From JBFHIZ01 sp963666475 (lineage in GTDB: Bacteria; Bacillota; Clostridia; Lachnospirales; Lachnospiraceae), in contig CAXXJM010000001.1 in NCBI GenBank assembly GCA_963666475.2, positions 1,178,001 through 1,242,000 on the forward strand: 64,000 bases of DNA, given 5' to 3'. The notes under the pieces were generated by a model. The model worked only from the letters and a program-made list of their open reading frames with translations, was not told the DNA's origin and made no database searches. How positions within the stretch are numbered: position 1 is the first letter of the stretch; each line of letters opens with the position of its first letter. Shown here piece by piece: positions 1-8,205 of this stretch. Both the position numbers and the translations under genes were made by a program.

Positions 1-1082
1 CCACTTGCAGCATCACCCATACCTTCATCGAAAAGGATCATATTGTCTCTTAATTCTATTGCACCACTGCTTAATTCTTCTGCCCCAGCTTCAATCTCTC
101 CAGCACCATCATTCATTTGATAAAGTTCGTCTCTTTTTGCATCCAACTCGTCGATCAGAGCATCAACGGAATCAATTTTATCAAATCCTTCTATGGACTG
201 GTCAGTAATTTCTTCCAATGTCTCTGTAACTTTCTCAACACTCACTGCATCTGCAAGGTCAGAATCTCTAAAAACATCATTCGAACAATATGTCATAACG
301 GTCTGCACGCTATAATTCATTACATCAGCCTCTATTGTAACTGTATCGGTAAATACTCCATCTTCGATTTCAAAACTTTCATTAATTCCTGGAAATCCAA
401 ATCCTAGCACCATATCATATGCCCCAGTTTCAATGACTTTTCCATTTTCGATGGTTACATGGCTTACTTCATCAGAAGGAAACATCATCATGCTTGTTAC
501 TGCAAACGGAACACACACATCATAAGATTCCCCATCCACATCAATTGTTGTCTTTGTATTGTTTATATAGCGAATTGTCATAGACAGATGACCACTTTTG
601 CCATCCAATTCTGACGCATCGATTGCTACTCCATCAAGCATATAACTAATTTGCAAAGAAATAGGAGTCTCCTTTTCACGGTCTACCACACCTCGATAGT
701 ATATATCACTTCCATTTGCTTGAAAGTTCAATTCATTACCGGATAACATAAATGGTTCTTCACCATTTACATTTTCGATTTCCAATAAGTCTGTCGTATC
801 TTTTAGTACTTCACTTGCTTCAACGTTTCTTAGCCACTCGGATACTTCAATGTTCGAAGTTACACCTGAAGCATCTGTTGTTATAAAAACCGTTTCCTCT
901 TTGATTGGATATGACGAATTTTCATCCGTCACATCAAACGAGGTCATTTCTGCTCTTTCACTTTTTGTGGGTTGCTCTTCTGTATCCGCTTTTGCCATCA
1001 AATGGTCTACTTCAAATCCCGTACCTACAATTGCCACACATACTACAATAGCTATCAATCTTTTTATCCATTTATTCTTCAT
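1..1082 (-). CDS. YhgE/Pip-like membrane protein, partner of the MMPL exporter (partial, 3' end outside window)
   Basis: About 360 codons are visible, read from an ATG at 1082 with GGG-containing ribosome-binding sequence upstream, and the frame stays open to the window edge. The N-terminus has a basic start and one hydrophobic segment (residues about 8-24). A long extracytoplasmic region follows, then heptad-type Leu/Gly repeats (AGEIEAGAEELSSG) near the edge. Such repeats are typical of YhgE/Pip-like proteins that pair with MMPL transporters. The gene follows the MMPL gene by 17 nt and is surely cotranscribed with it. The C-terminal membrane segments expected of the family are not in the window, so the family call rests on the repeats and the neighbour. 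Confidence 0.75.
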   Translation of the reverse strand, partial: MKNKWIKRLIAIVVCVAIVGTGFEVDHLMAKADTEEQPTKSERAEMTSFDVTDENSSYPIKEETVFITTDASGVTSNIEVSEWLRNVEASEVLKDTTDLLEIENVNGEEPFMLSGNELNFQANGSDIYYRGVVDREKETPISLQISYMLDGVAIDASELDGKSGHLSMTIRYINNTKTTIDVDGESYDVCVPFAVTSMMMFPSDEVSHVTIENGKVIETGAYDMVLGFGFPGINESFEIEDGVFTDTVTIEADVMNYSVQTVMTYCSNDVFRDSDLADAVSVEKVTETLEEITDQSIEGFDKIDSVDALIDELDAKRDELYQMNDGAGEIEAGAEELSSGAIELRDNMILFDEGMGDAAS

Positions 1083-1099
1083 AGTTTTCCCTTTCTAAT

Positions 1100-3193
1100 C
1101 TATTGATTTTCCTTTTTAACCTTTGCAAGTTTGAACCCTCTACTCGTTCTAATGATAATCGGATCAAAGATAATTAACATCGATGGCAATACCAATAATA
1201 CGACCAGCATACTAATTAATGCACCACGAGCCATCAAAATACATAATGTACTAATCATATCTATTTGCGAGTAAAGTCCAACTCCGAACGTTGCAGCAAA
1301 AAAGCTAAATGCACTAACCATAACAGATTCTGTTGAAGTTACATGGGCAATCGAAACTGCTTCTTTTTTCGCCAGCCCTCTTCCTCTCTCCTTCTTATAT
1401 CTTGTCGTCATTAAAATTGCATAATCTACGGTTGCCCCTAATTGAACAGTACCAATTACAATCGACGCGATAAATGGAATTTGTGTACCTGTATATGCCG
1501 GAATGCCCATATTTACAAAAATCGCAAATTCTATCACAGAAATAAGAACGAGTGGAATACTGATGGATTGAAATAATAACGCAATGATAAGAAAAACAAG
1601 ACCGATGGATACCAAACTTACCACTTGAAAGTCACGATTCGTAATATCAATCAAATCTTTCGTACATGGAGCTTCCCCAACAAGCATTGCATCCTGGTCA
1701 TACGCATTAATAATGGTATCCATTTCAGCAACTTGTGCATTAGACTCATCGCTCCCTGCCTTGTACCTTGATAATGCAAGGACCATTTTATAATTTTCGC
1801 TCTCAAAAATTTCTCGTATAGAATCTGGCACCATGTCCTCAGGAACCACTGGCCCAATGATGGATTCCAACCCTACCACTTCTGTTATCCCATCTACTTC
1901 TTTTAATTCACGAACCATTTCATTCACCTTATTGGTAGGTGTATCCCGTTCAATAAGTATCATATCAAGACAATTCATATCATACTGTTCTCTCATTGCT
2001 GCACTTGCCTCAATGGACTGCAGTTCTTCTGGCAGCGTTCCAGCAAGGTCATAGTAGACAGATGTATGATTGTTCCCCCAAACTGCAGGAACACATAACA
2101 ATACAAAAAGCACAAACAAAATGATGTAGTGTCTATTTACAAATCGCATTGGGCGATCAAGCGCCGGAAGTAATTTCTTATGTTTGGTTTTATCCAGAAC
2201 TTTCTGAAAAATTAAAAGTAAGGAAGGTAGCAAAGTCACACAAGTAATCACCCCAAAAAGTACTCCTTTTGCCATGACTATTCCTAAATCCAACCCCAGG
2301 GTAAAACTCATAAAGCATAAAGCAACAAACCCTGCTAACGTGGTAATTGAACTTCCTGCAACCGATGTGATCGTGTTTGAAATTGCATGTGCCATTGCAC
2401 TTTCGTAATCTCCTGGGAATTTTTCTTGTTCCTCCTGGTATGAATGCCAAAGAAAAATCGAATAATCCATGGTCACGCCCAATTGAAGAACTGCTGCCAG
2501 TGCCTGTGTCACATAAGATATTTCACCCATGAAAACATTGCTTCCAAGATTATAGACAATCGCAGCTCCTATGCTTCCCAAAAATATAACTGGTGCTACA
2601 AACGAATCCATTGTAAGAAGTAAAACAACCAACGATAAAATTACTGCAAGAATAACATATACCGGTGTTTCCTTATCCGAAAGATCACGAATGTCAATTA
2701 CAACAGAAGTCATTCCACTGATCAAACATTGTTTTTGAGTAAGACTTCGTACCTCTTCTTCTGCAGCAATCGTTTCTGCTGAAGAACTCGTATCATCATA
2801 TACGATAGCCATCAGTGTCGTATCTTCTGAATTGAACTTTTCATAAACTTCATCCGGCAACATTTCTTTTGGAATACTCAAATCAAAAAAACTGTCATAC
2901 CAAATTGCATCTGCTACATGATCTACGTTTGCAATCTGTTCTCTAAGTTTTGCAATGTCTTTATCTTTCATTTCTCCATCAACCAGTACAAATGAAAACG
3001 CTCCATTTCCAAACTCCTCCACTAAAACATCCTGTCCCTGCATCGTTTCGATGTCTTCAGGTAAATAGGAAAGTATGTCATAGTTGATTCCTGTATGAAA
3101 GTATCCAATCGCCGCTGGGATCAATAATAACAATCCAATAAGCAAAACCAATTTTCTTCTTTTTACGATCATTTTTCCATACCTTAATCGCAT
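1100..3193 (-). CDS. MMPL/RND-family transporter
   Basis: This encodes a protein of about 697 aa with the RND/MMPL layout: one N-terminal membrane helix, a large extracytoplasmic loop, a block of five to six helices, then the same pattern repeated. It probably exports lipids or amphiphilic drugs by proton antiport, but the substrate cannot be read from sequence. I start it at the ATG at 3193 (MRLRYGKM) because AGGAGG lies 7 nt upstream; an in-frame ATG 36 nt further out would sit inside the operator. It diverges from a TetR gene and precedes a YhgE-like gene, a common arrangement for TetR-controlled exporters in clostridia. Confidence 0.85.
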   Translation of the reverse strand: MRLRYGKMIVKRRKLVLLIGLLLLIPAAIGYFHTGINYDILSYLPEDIETMQGQDVLVEEFGNGAFSFVLVDGEMKDKDIAKLREQIANVDHVADAIWYDSFFDLSIPKEMLPDEVYEKFNSEDTTLMAIVYDDTSSSAETIAAEEEVRSLTQKQCLISGMTSVVIDIRDLSDKETPVYVILAVILSLVVLLLTMDSFVAPVIFLGSIGAAIVYNLGSNVFMGEISYVTQALAAVLQLGVTMDYSIFLWHSYQEEQEKFPGDYESAMAHAISNTITSVAGSSITTLAGFVALCFMSFTLGLDLGIVMAKGVLFGVITCVTLLPSLLLIFQKVLDKTKHKKLLPALDRPMRFVNRHYIILFVLFVLLCVPAVWGNNHTSVYYDLAGTLPEELQSIEASAAMREQYDMNCLDMILIERDTPTNKVNEMVRELKEVDGITEVVGLESIIGPVVPEDMVPDSIREIFESENYKMVLALSRYKAGSDESNAQVAEMDTIINAYDQDAMLVGEAPCTKDLIDITNRDFQVVSLVSIGLVFLIIALLFQSISIPLVLISVIEFAIFVNMGIPAYTGTQIPFIASIVIGTVQLGATVDYAILMTTRYKKERGRGLAKKEAVSIAHVTSTESVMVSAFSFFAATFGVGLYSQIDMISTLCILMARGALISMLVVLLVLPSMLIIFDPIIIRTSRGFKLAKVKKENQ

Positions 3194-3210
3194 AATTATT
3201 CCTCCTTTAT

Positions 3211-3233
3211 AAAAATGACCAATCGTCATTTTT
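3211..3233. promoter_or_regulatory. TetR operator 1 (13-bp core inside a 9-bp inverted repeat)
   Basis: AAAAATGAC and GTCATTTTT form a perfect 9-bp inverted repeat around a 5-nt spacer. The 13-bp core TGACCAATCGTCA is at 3216-3228. It lies between the predicted MMPL transcription start and its ribosome-binding site, so a bound repressor would block elongation or initiation. The same core recurs at 3261 and 3294. Assignment to the adjacent TetR protein is inferred from position. Confidence 0.75.
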
Positions 3234-3245
3234 TAAACTTTGACA

Positions 3246-3274
3246 ATTGTAACACCAAAATGACCAATGGTCAA
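3246..3274 (-). promoter_or_regulatory. Promoter of the MMPL operon with TetR operator 2
   Basis: On the minus strand a -35 box TTGACC (3274-3269) is followed by 17 nt and a -10 box TACAAT (3251-3246). The perfect odd palindrome TGACCAATGGTCA at 3261-3273 covers the -35 box. This placement fits direct repression by the divergently encoded TetR protein. Confidence 0.75.
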
Positions 3275-3292
3275 TACGAAAAAACAAAGAAA

Positions 3293-3321
3293 TTGACTTT
3301 TGGTCATTTTTTGGTTATTAT
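3293..3321 (+). promoter_or_regulatory. Promoter of the TetR gene with operator 3
   Basis: The -35 box TTGACT (3293-3298) and -10 box TATTAT (3316-3321) are separated by 17 nt. A third, weaker operator copy TGACTTTTGGTCA (3294-3306) overlaps the -35 box and spacer, which suggests autorepression. Confidence 0.75.
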
Positions 3322-3361
3322 CTATATATATTTTAAAATCATGACAATAGGAGGTACTATT

Positions 3362-3964
3362 TTGAACAAAACTGATCAAAAGAAACAATTAAAGATTGAT
3401 TCAATTATGCAGAGCACCCTTGAGCTGTTTATTGCAAAAGGGATTAATGACACTTCGGTCTCTGACATTGTAGAAAGTTCTGGCGTAGCAAAAGGAACCT
3501 TCTATCTATACTTCAAAGATAAATATGACGTGAAAAACATTCTCGTAGCACATGAATCTTTCAAAATCTTCATCCAGGCAAATACCAGACTGGAAGCATC
3601 TGGCATAGAACGTTTTGAAGATAAAATAATTTTTTTAGCCAATGATATTTTAGACCAGCTTGCTGCAAACAAACGTATTCTTACATTGATATCGAAAAAT
3701 CTCAGTTGGGGTGTATTTAAGAAAAATCTTTTTGAGCAACAAAAAAAACACGATATGGATTATCGTGAAATTTATCATAAAATGATTGAAGATAGTCCTC
3801 ATTCCTATGAGGAACCTGAGCTCATGCTTTATTTAATTCTAGAATTTGTTAACGGGACATGTTACAGTAGTATTCTTTATGATGATCCACTTCCTCTAGA
3901 AAAAATGAAACCATATCTATTTCGTACCATTCGAAATATCATCACCTCTCACCAGATCGAATAA
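3362..3964 (+). CDS. TetR/AcrR-family transcriptional regulator
   Basis: The 200-aa product has a classical N-terminal TetR helix-turn-helix (residues about 8-55, motif GVAKGTFYLYFKDKYDV) and a C-terminal ligand/dimerisation domain. I choose the TTG at 3362 because AGGAGGT lies 6 nt upstream. The upstream in-frame ATGs have no ribosome-binding site, and the first one would lie in the operator region, upstream of the predicted transcript start. The gene diverges from the MMPL exporter operon and very probably represses both it and itself through the three 13-bp palindromes between them. The inducer is unknown. Confidence 0.85.
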   Translation: MNKTDQKKQLKIDSIMQSTLELFIAKGINDTSVSDIVESSGVAKGTFYLYFKDKYDVKNILVAHESFKIFIQANTRLEASGIERFEDKIIFLANDILDQLAANKRILTLISKNLSWGVFKKNLFEQQKKHDMDYREIYHKMIEDSPHSYEEPELMLYLILEFVNGTCYSSILYDDPLPLEKMKPYLFRTIRNIITSHQIE

Positions 3965-3965
3965 A

Positions 3966-4026
3966 AAAAGAGCCCATTGAAAGCAGTGAAAGAAAATTCT
4001 TTAGCATGCCATAAATGGGCTCTTCT
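3966..4026. terminator. Bidirectional terminator
   Basis: AAGAGCCCATT (3968-3978) pairs with AATGGGCTCTT (4014-4024) across a long loop, with an A tract before and a T-rich stretch after the stem. It lies between the convergent TetR and chemoreceptor genes and could serve both. Confidence 0.7.
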
Positions 4027-4037
4027 TCTATTTAGAA

Positions 4038-5327
4038 TTATAGTGATAGCAATCTGTTTTGTTCGGATTCTAGAATAAATCCATGAAGATCTTCCGATAC
4101 TTTTAGTACTCGCTCCGTTGCTAAATTACATGCTTCAACTGACTTTTCCAATTCGTTCATATACTCTAAAGAAACATTTGCACTCTCTTTATTTTGATCA
4201 GCAAAATCAGCAAGTGAAACCGTTTCTGTTTTTATCATCTCACTGTGAGAAGCCAATTCTTTAATTTCACTACTGATTTTCTTCACATCAACAGAGACTT
4301 GCTCTACCTCTTGATTCAATTTACTAAAAATCTCTTTGGTACTGTCAATTTTATCATTTTGCTCTCGAACTGCCTCAGATACTTTTTCCGTTATATGTAA
4401 ACTAACCTTCGCCTTATCAATTAAATCCGCAATCAAATGATTGATCTCTTCTGTAGACTGCTTGGACTGATCTGCAAGCGTTCGAATTTCCTCAGCAACT
4501 ACTGCAAATCCTCTTCCATGTTCTCCTGCTCTTGCAGCTTCTATACTAGCATTTAATGCTAATAGATTTGTCTGATTTGAAATAGCCGCAATGATATCCG
4601 TTACCGTTAGAATCTGCTGTGCCGATTGATTTGTCAAATTTGCCTGATTTCTAACGCGGTCGATTTCTTCTCCGTTTTCATTACTGAGTATAACCAAATC
4701 TTTCATAATTGTATCTGCAGATTGATTATATTCATACATCATTTTTTGACTTTCCCCTAAGGATTCGACATTTGTCGAAATCTGCAAAATCAATTGAGAA
4801 ATCGAGTCAATTTTATCTTTCATACTTTTTGTCTGCTCTGCTTGTTCGTTAGTATTCTTTACAATCAAGTCAACAGACTGGTCAGTTTCCGACAAATGCC
4901 CTTCCATTTCCGTAAATATTTGTTCGAAGTCACCTGTCACTTCACCTAAATCCGTAATTGCTGTTCTCATCCCGACAATAACTTTTGCAAATGAAAAAAT
5001 TGAGTTTCTGATATTATTTAGTAAATGTCCAATTTCATCATCGCGTTTCAATAGCTTCTCCAGGTTTTTTGGAATATTAGCCGCTTCTTCTTCATGTCCA
5101 GCTAAAATCGCCATGAACTGCCCCAGAAAAGATTTTAACGCCATAAAAATGATGAAAAATATAAGAATTGTTCCTGCGCTCAATATAATTATAGAAAAGA
5201 AAATATCTAAAATCCCATATTTTACTAGTTCTAAAATTACAATTTGAGAAGCGATGATTAAAAGAAAAAAGCCAACAAAGGGTTTCAAAATAGTCATCCA
5301 TATTTTTTTCGTGTTCTGCTTATCCAT
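4038..5327 (-). CDS. Methyl-accepting chemotaxis protein without an extracellular sensor
   Basis: The 429-aa protein starts with two closely spaced membrane helices (residues about 13-36 and 42-66) with almost no loop between them. A short HAMP-like linker and a long coiled-coil signalling domain follow. The conserved hairpin tip that contacts CheW and CheA is clear (NQTNLLALNASIEAARAGEHG followed by RGFAVVAEEIRTLADQS). With no periplasmic ligand domain, it more likely senses a cytoplasmic or membrane state, or works through partners. The ATG at 5327 has GGAGG 9 nt upstream. No other chemotaxis or flagellar structural gene is nearby, so it is an orphan receptor gene. Confidence 0.9.
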   Translation of the reverse strand: MDKQNTKKIWMTILKPFVGFFLLIIASQIVILELVKYGILDIFFSIIILSAGTILIFFIIFMALKSFLGQFMAILAGHEEEAANIPKNLEKLLKRDDEIGHLLNNIRNSIFSFAKVIVGMRTAITDLGEVTGDFEQIFTEMEGHLSETDQSVDLIVKNTNEQAEQTKSMKDKIDSISQLILQISTNVESLGESQKMMYEYNQSADTIMKDLVILSNENGEEIDRVRNQANLTNQSAQQILTVTDIIAAISNQTNLLALNASIEAARAGEHGRGFAVVAEEIRTLADQSKQSTEEINHLIADLIDKAKVSLHITEKVSEAVREQNDKIDSTKEIFSKLNQEVEQVSVDVKKISSEIKELASHSEMIKTETVSLADFADQNKESANVSLEYMNELEKSVEACNLATERVLKVSEDLHGFILESEQNRLLSL

Positions 5328-5429
5328 ATATAAGTTCCTCCAAATTAGTCATATAATAACAATATACTCCTTTCAAATAATGAAAACAATAAAAGAAATA
5401 TGATATCTTTATAAACTAATTTTTAGAAA

Positions 5430-6353
5430 CTAATTCACTCCTTTTATCCGAAGTAATATTCCATATCCGCCATATCCTTCGTCACCAACGATCTGAACGG
5501 TAACGTCGTTTCCAAGAACGGAACGATCATAAAAATGAACATGTCCATCTAGGATACAAATGACTGGACTGTCTTCTGCTTCTACCATATGAATGAATTC
5601 ATTTGACATTTCATTTGGTGTAATTCCATCTCCACCGATAGAAATATTTCTCTTCCAATCTATTTTTGAATGCTCAGATACGGAAGGAGTACTAATAGGT
5701 ACATGCATGACTAGAATGAGCTTCTTTCCTGAATCATAATACTTCTTAAACAAATTTAAACTTTCTTCTGTCAACTGATCTGCCGAATCATCCAATGCCA
5801 GAATAATCATATCCTCATATTCCAACACTTGATTTTCTGAAATCGTGGATAACATCTCTTTGTATTTTTCATCTGAAAGATATTCCCATGGGAAGGACCA
5901 ATCATGATTTCCAAACGTGTATACATAAGGGCAATTCAAGTTATTTAAATGGTCTCCTAAAAATGCAACTCCACCTACCGTCGGATAACTTAAGATATCT
6001 CCTCCAAGCAAAACGCCATCTACTTTCATTTGATTCGCATATTCTACCCAATATGGAAATGCTTCTTCCGAACGAATGCCATTGATGTTTGTAAACCCAA
6101 ATAATGTTTTCTCAAAATCTTTTTCTTCTGTGGTATCGTCTTCACTTTCAACAACTAAGTGAGTATCTGTCAGAAATAAAAAGGAATACTCATTTTTTAT
6201 ATCTTTATTTACAATTGTTTCTTCATCAACCCGAACAATATATGTGTCATTTGGTTGAAACTCTCCATAATTCACGAACATAATCGTACTACATCCGAGC
6301 AGAAACAAACAAATCAATACTAGTATGCTATAAGTTATTAGTTTTCTTTTCAC
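5430..6353 (-). CDS. Calcineurin-like metallophosphoesterase, predicted lipoprotein
   Basis: The product of about 307 aa carries all the metallophosphoesterase signatures in order: DTH (in FLFLTDTHL), GGD (in VLLGGDIL), GNHD, MHVP and GHVHF. These bind the two catalytic metals. The N-terminus is a lipoprotein signal ending in FLLGC, so the enzyme should be anchored outside the membrane. I prefer the GTG at 6353, because AAGGAG lies 6 nt upstream; the upstream TTG and ATG in the same frame have poor spacing. The substrate is unknown. It stands alone between the chemoreceptor and ferredoxin genes. Confidence 0.8.
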   Translation of the reverse strand: MKRKLITYSILVLICLFLLGCSTIMFVNYGEFQPNDTYIVRVDEETIVNKDIKNEYSFLFLTDTHLVVESEDDTTEEKDFEKTLFGFTNINGIRSEEAFPYWVEYANQMKVDGVLLGGDILSYPTVGGVAFLGDHLNNLNCPYVYTFGNHDWSFPWEYLSDEKYKEMLSTISENQVLEYEDMIILALDDSADQLTEESLNLFKKYYDSGKKLILVMHVPISTPSVSEHSKIDWKRNISIGGDGITPNEMSNEFIHMVEAEDSPVICILDGHVHFYDRSVLGNDVTVQIVGDEGYGGYGILLRIKGVN

Positions 6354-6431
6354 GTACATCTCCTTATCAAGCAATATTTATATCAGCCTAATTCATTATA
6401 ACAAGAGACCAGGAAAAAGCAATTCCCACAT

Positions 6432-6468
6432 AAAAAAAGAGCTGAACGAATCAGCTCTGATTTTTTTC
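6432..6468 (-). terminator. Terminator of the ferredoxin gene
   Basis: AGAGCTGA (6438-6445) and TCAGCTCT (6451-6458) form an 8-bp stem with a 5-nt loop. A run of seven A on the plus strand (6432-6438) gives the U tract of the minus-strand transcript. Confidence 0.75.
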
Positions 6469-6482
6469 TTACCAAGCTACAT

Positions 6483-6656
6483 TTAAGCAGGTCCTATTGC
6501 ACTAAAACCACATGCGCTTACACAACTTTCACAGTCTATACAAAGTTCTTCATCTACTGTGTAATAAACCCCATTCATTTTTATTGCAGAAACTGAACAG
6601 GCACTTTTACATGCTCCACACATCTCACATGCATCTTTATCAATCTTATAAGCCAT
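6483..6656 (-). CDS. 2x[4Fe-4S] ferredoxin
   Basis: This 57-aa protein has two CxxCxxCxxxC motifs (CEMCGACKSAC and CIDCESCVSAC), the pattern of clostridial-type ferredoxins that carry two low-potential [4Fe-4S] clusters. The first lacks the Pro after the last Cys (CSVSA), and the second also has CGFSA. It serves as a soluble electron carrier. The start at 6656 (MAYKIDKDAC) is chosen because AGGAGG lies 7 nt upstream and this gives the usual ferredoxin length. It is monocistronic, with a terminator directly behind it. Confidence 0.92.
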   Translation of the reverse strand: MAYKIDKDACEMCGACKSACSVSAIKMNGVYYTVDEELCIDCESCVSACGFSAIGPA

Positions 6657-6787
6657 CTTTATTCCTCCTTCATATGATACCTCAAAAATATCATATGTAT
6701 TCATGCTATACAATGCATTGATTTGTACAAAAACATCGGTTAAAAAGGATGATTTATGTGATTTTCTTGCTTCGAATATAAATTATT

Positions 6788-8053
6788 CTAAATAATTGTT
6801 TTTAATTTTTTTACCATCGAATCATTTCTTGAATCTGTAATTAGTAAATCGCACTTTCCAGGAATACTTCCTATTAAGAAACTTTCTTTTAATCCAACTT
6901 TTTTAAGCAATTCTTCCAACATGTGATCTCTTGTCGCCTCTTTTGCATATATTTTCAAATAAGCATATCCAGGATAATCGTTCGACAAATATCGAATCAC
7001 TTTATACGCATCAATAAAATTCTGGTTCATTAATCGATTATATATCTGCTCAATGACTTTACTTTCCTGTAGCAACATAAAATAGGTCACTTCTTCATTT
7101 TCTGGCAAAGACCTTTTAAGGTAGTTTCGATATACTGACTTATGCATTTTATTAAAAACATCTTTTTCAGCATCGTTGTGCAATTCTTGATAGTAAATAA
7201 ACAACGTGTTTTCGATTATGACATTTGTAAAGTAATTCACTTCTTCCTGATTTAAAATATTCATAATTTTTCGCTCTTGGAGATGACTCATCGGAAATGA
7301 ATGCAAATAAACCTTTTCATTCCAATCATACATTGCCGCACCGTCCATAATAATGACAGGAAGTTTCAGTTGCAGCCCATCTAAAGATTCCAAAAGCGCC
7401 GCTGGTGTTTTCATCGTAGAGACTGTAAAGTTCACCCCTGCATCTATCATACGATTCAACTCAATTTTGGTATATGATGATATCGTACCCTTCCAATCCA
7501 GCATGACATCATCCACACCAGAAATGTATAGCGTATGTTTATTTTTTCCTTTCGGTCGAAAAGAGGCATTAAGTGCTAGTGCTAGCACGATTCCAATGGA
7601 TGTATCTAAAATACGATCTAACACAAATAAATATGGATTCACATCATCTATATGAATTGCTGCAATACTTAAGAATACGACTGTCGAAAAATAAGCCACA
7701 TCCTTCAATTTTAGTAGAACTGCCGAATATAAAGTGACCCCAGTGAAAACGGACATAATCAAAAAATATAGCAAATATGTACTGTCATGAAACAAATACA
7801 CACCAATCAACAATACAACAAGTCCCCAAAAAGAACCTACCAATGTTCCTAAAAACCTTCCTCTTCCTACTTCGGCCGTGTTTTTCATATATGGCTGAAT
7901 ACATTGAAGTGCAGCAAGTGCAGAATAGAAAGGTATCCCTTTCTGTCCCCTTAAAAAATAAATTACAAAACATAAAAAAACAGCAATTACTGATTTTACA
8001 ATTCGTCTGCCAACTTTTGGGAAAGAAACCTTATTATTTATAAATGTTTCCAT
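6788..8053 (-). CDS. FUSC-like membrane protein fused to a degenerate HAD (Cof-type) domain
   Basis: The predicted 421-aa protein begins with about 170 residues holding five to six membrane helices, like the membrane half of FUSC/aromatic acid exporter proteins. Residues about 174-421 resemble a Cof-type HAD phosphatase, with a TDSRND motif near the C-terminus as in the fourth HAD motif. The first motif reads ISGVDDVML (177-185), where HAD enzymes have DxDGT. The nucleophilic Asp is thus replaced by Gly179, while Asp181 remains, so the domain is probably not a phosphatase. The start at 8053 has AAGGAG 8 nt upstream. A sensor or regulatory role for the HAD part is inference. Confidence 0.7.
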   Translation of the reverse strand: METFINNKVSFPKVGRRIVKSVIAVFLCFVIYFLRGQKGIPFYSALAALQCIQPYMKNTAEVGRGRFLGTLVGSFWGLVVLLIGVYLFHDSTYLLYFLIMSVFTGVTLYSAVLLKLKDVAYFSTVVFLSIAAIHIDDVNPYLFVLDRILDTSIGIVLALALNASFRPKGKNKHTLYISGVDDVMLDWKGTISSYTKIELNRMIDAGVNFTVSTMKTPAALLESLDGLQLKLPVIIMDGAAMYDWNEKVYLHSFPMSHLQERKIMNILNQEEVNYFTNVIIENTLFIYYQELHNDAEKDVFNKMHKSVYRNYLKRSLPENEEVTYFMLLQESKVIEQIYNRLMNQNFIDAYKVIRYLSNDYPGYAYLKIYAKEATRDHMLEELLKKVGLKESFLIGSIPGKCDLLITDSRNDSMVKKLKTII

Positions 8054-8205
8054 CTGATACTCTCCTTGCATTTCTATTCTATTTCCATCATCGAACATAT
8101 AAAACTAGATCTCATTATTTGATCACTCTTTCCCTTATATTATCAAAGCAACATGTACAATGCAACATCATATACTGTGTAGTATAAATTTCTTTATTCT
8201 ATTGA

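Noticed and set aside
3215..3361. N-terminal extension of the TetR protein from upstream ATGs
   Set aside because: The first start lies in the operator region, upstream of the predicted transcript start, and none of the upstream ATGs has a ribosome-binding site; the TTG at 3362 has a near-perfect one.
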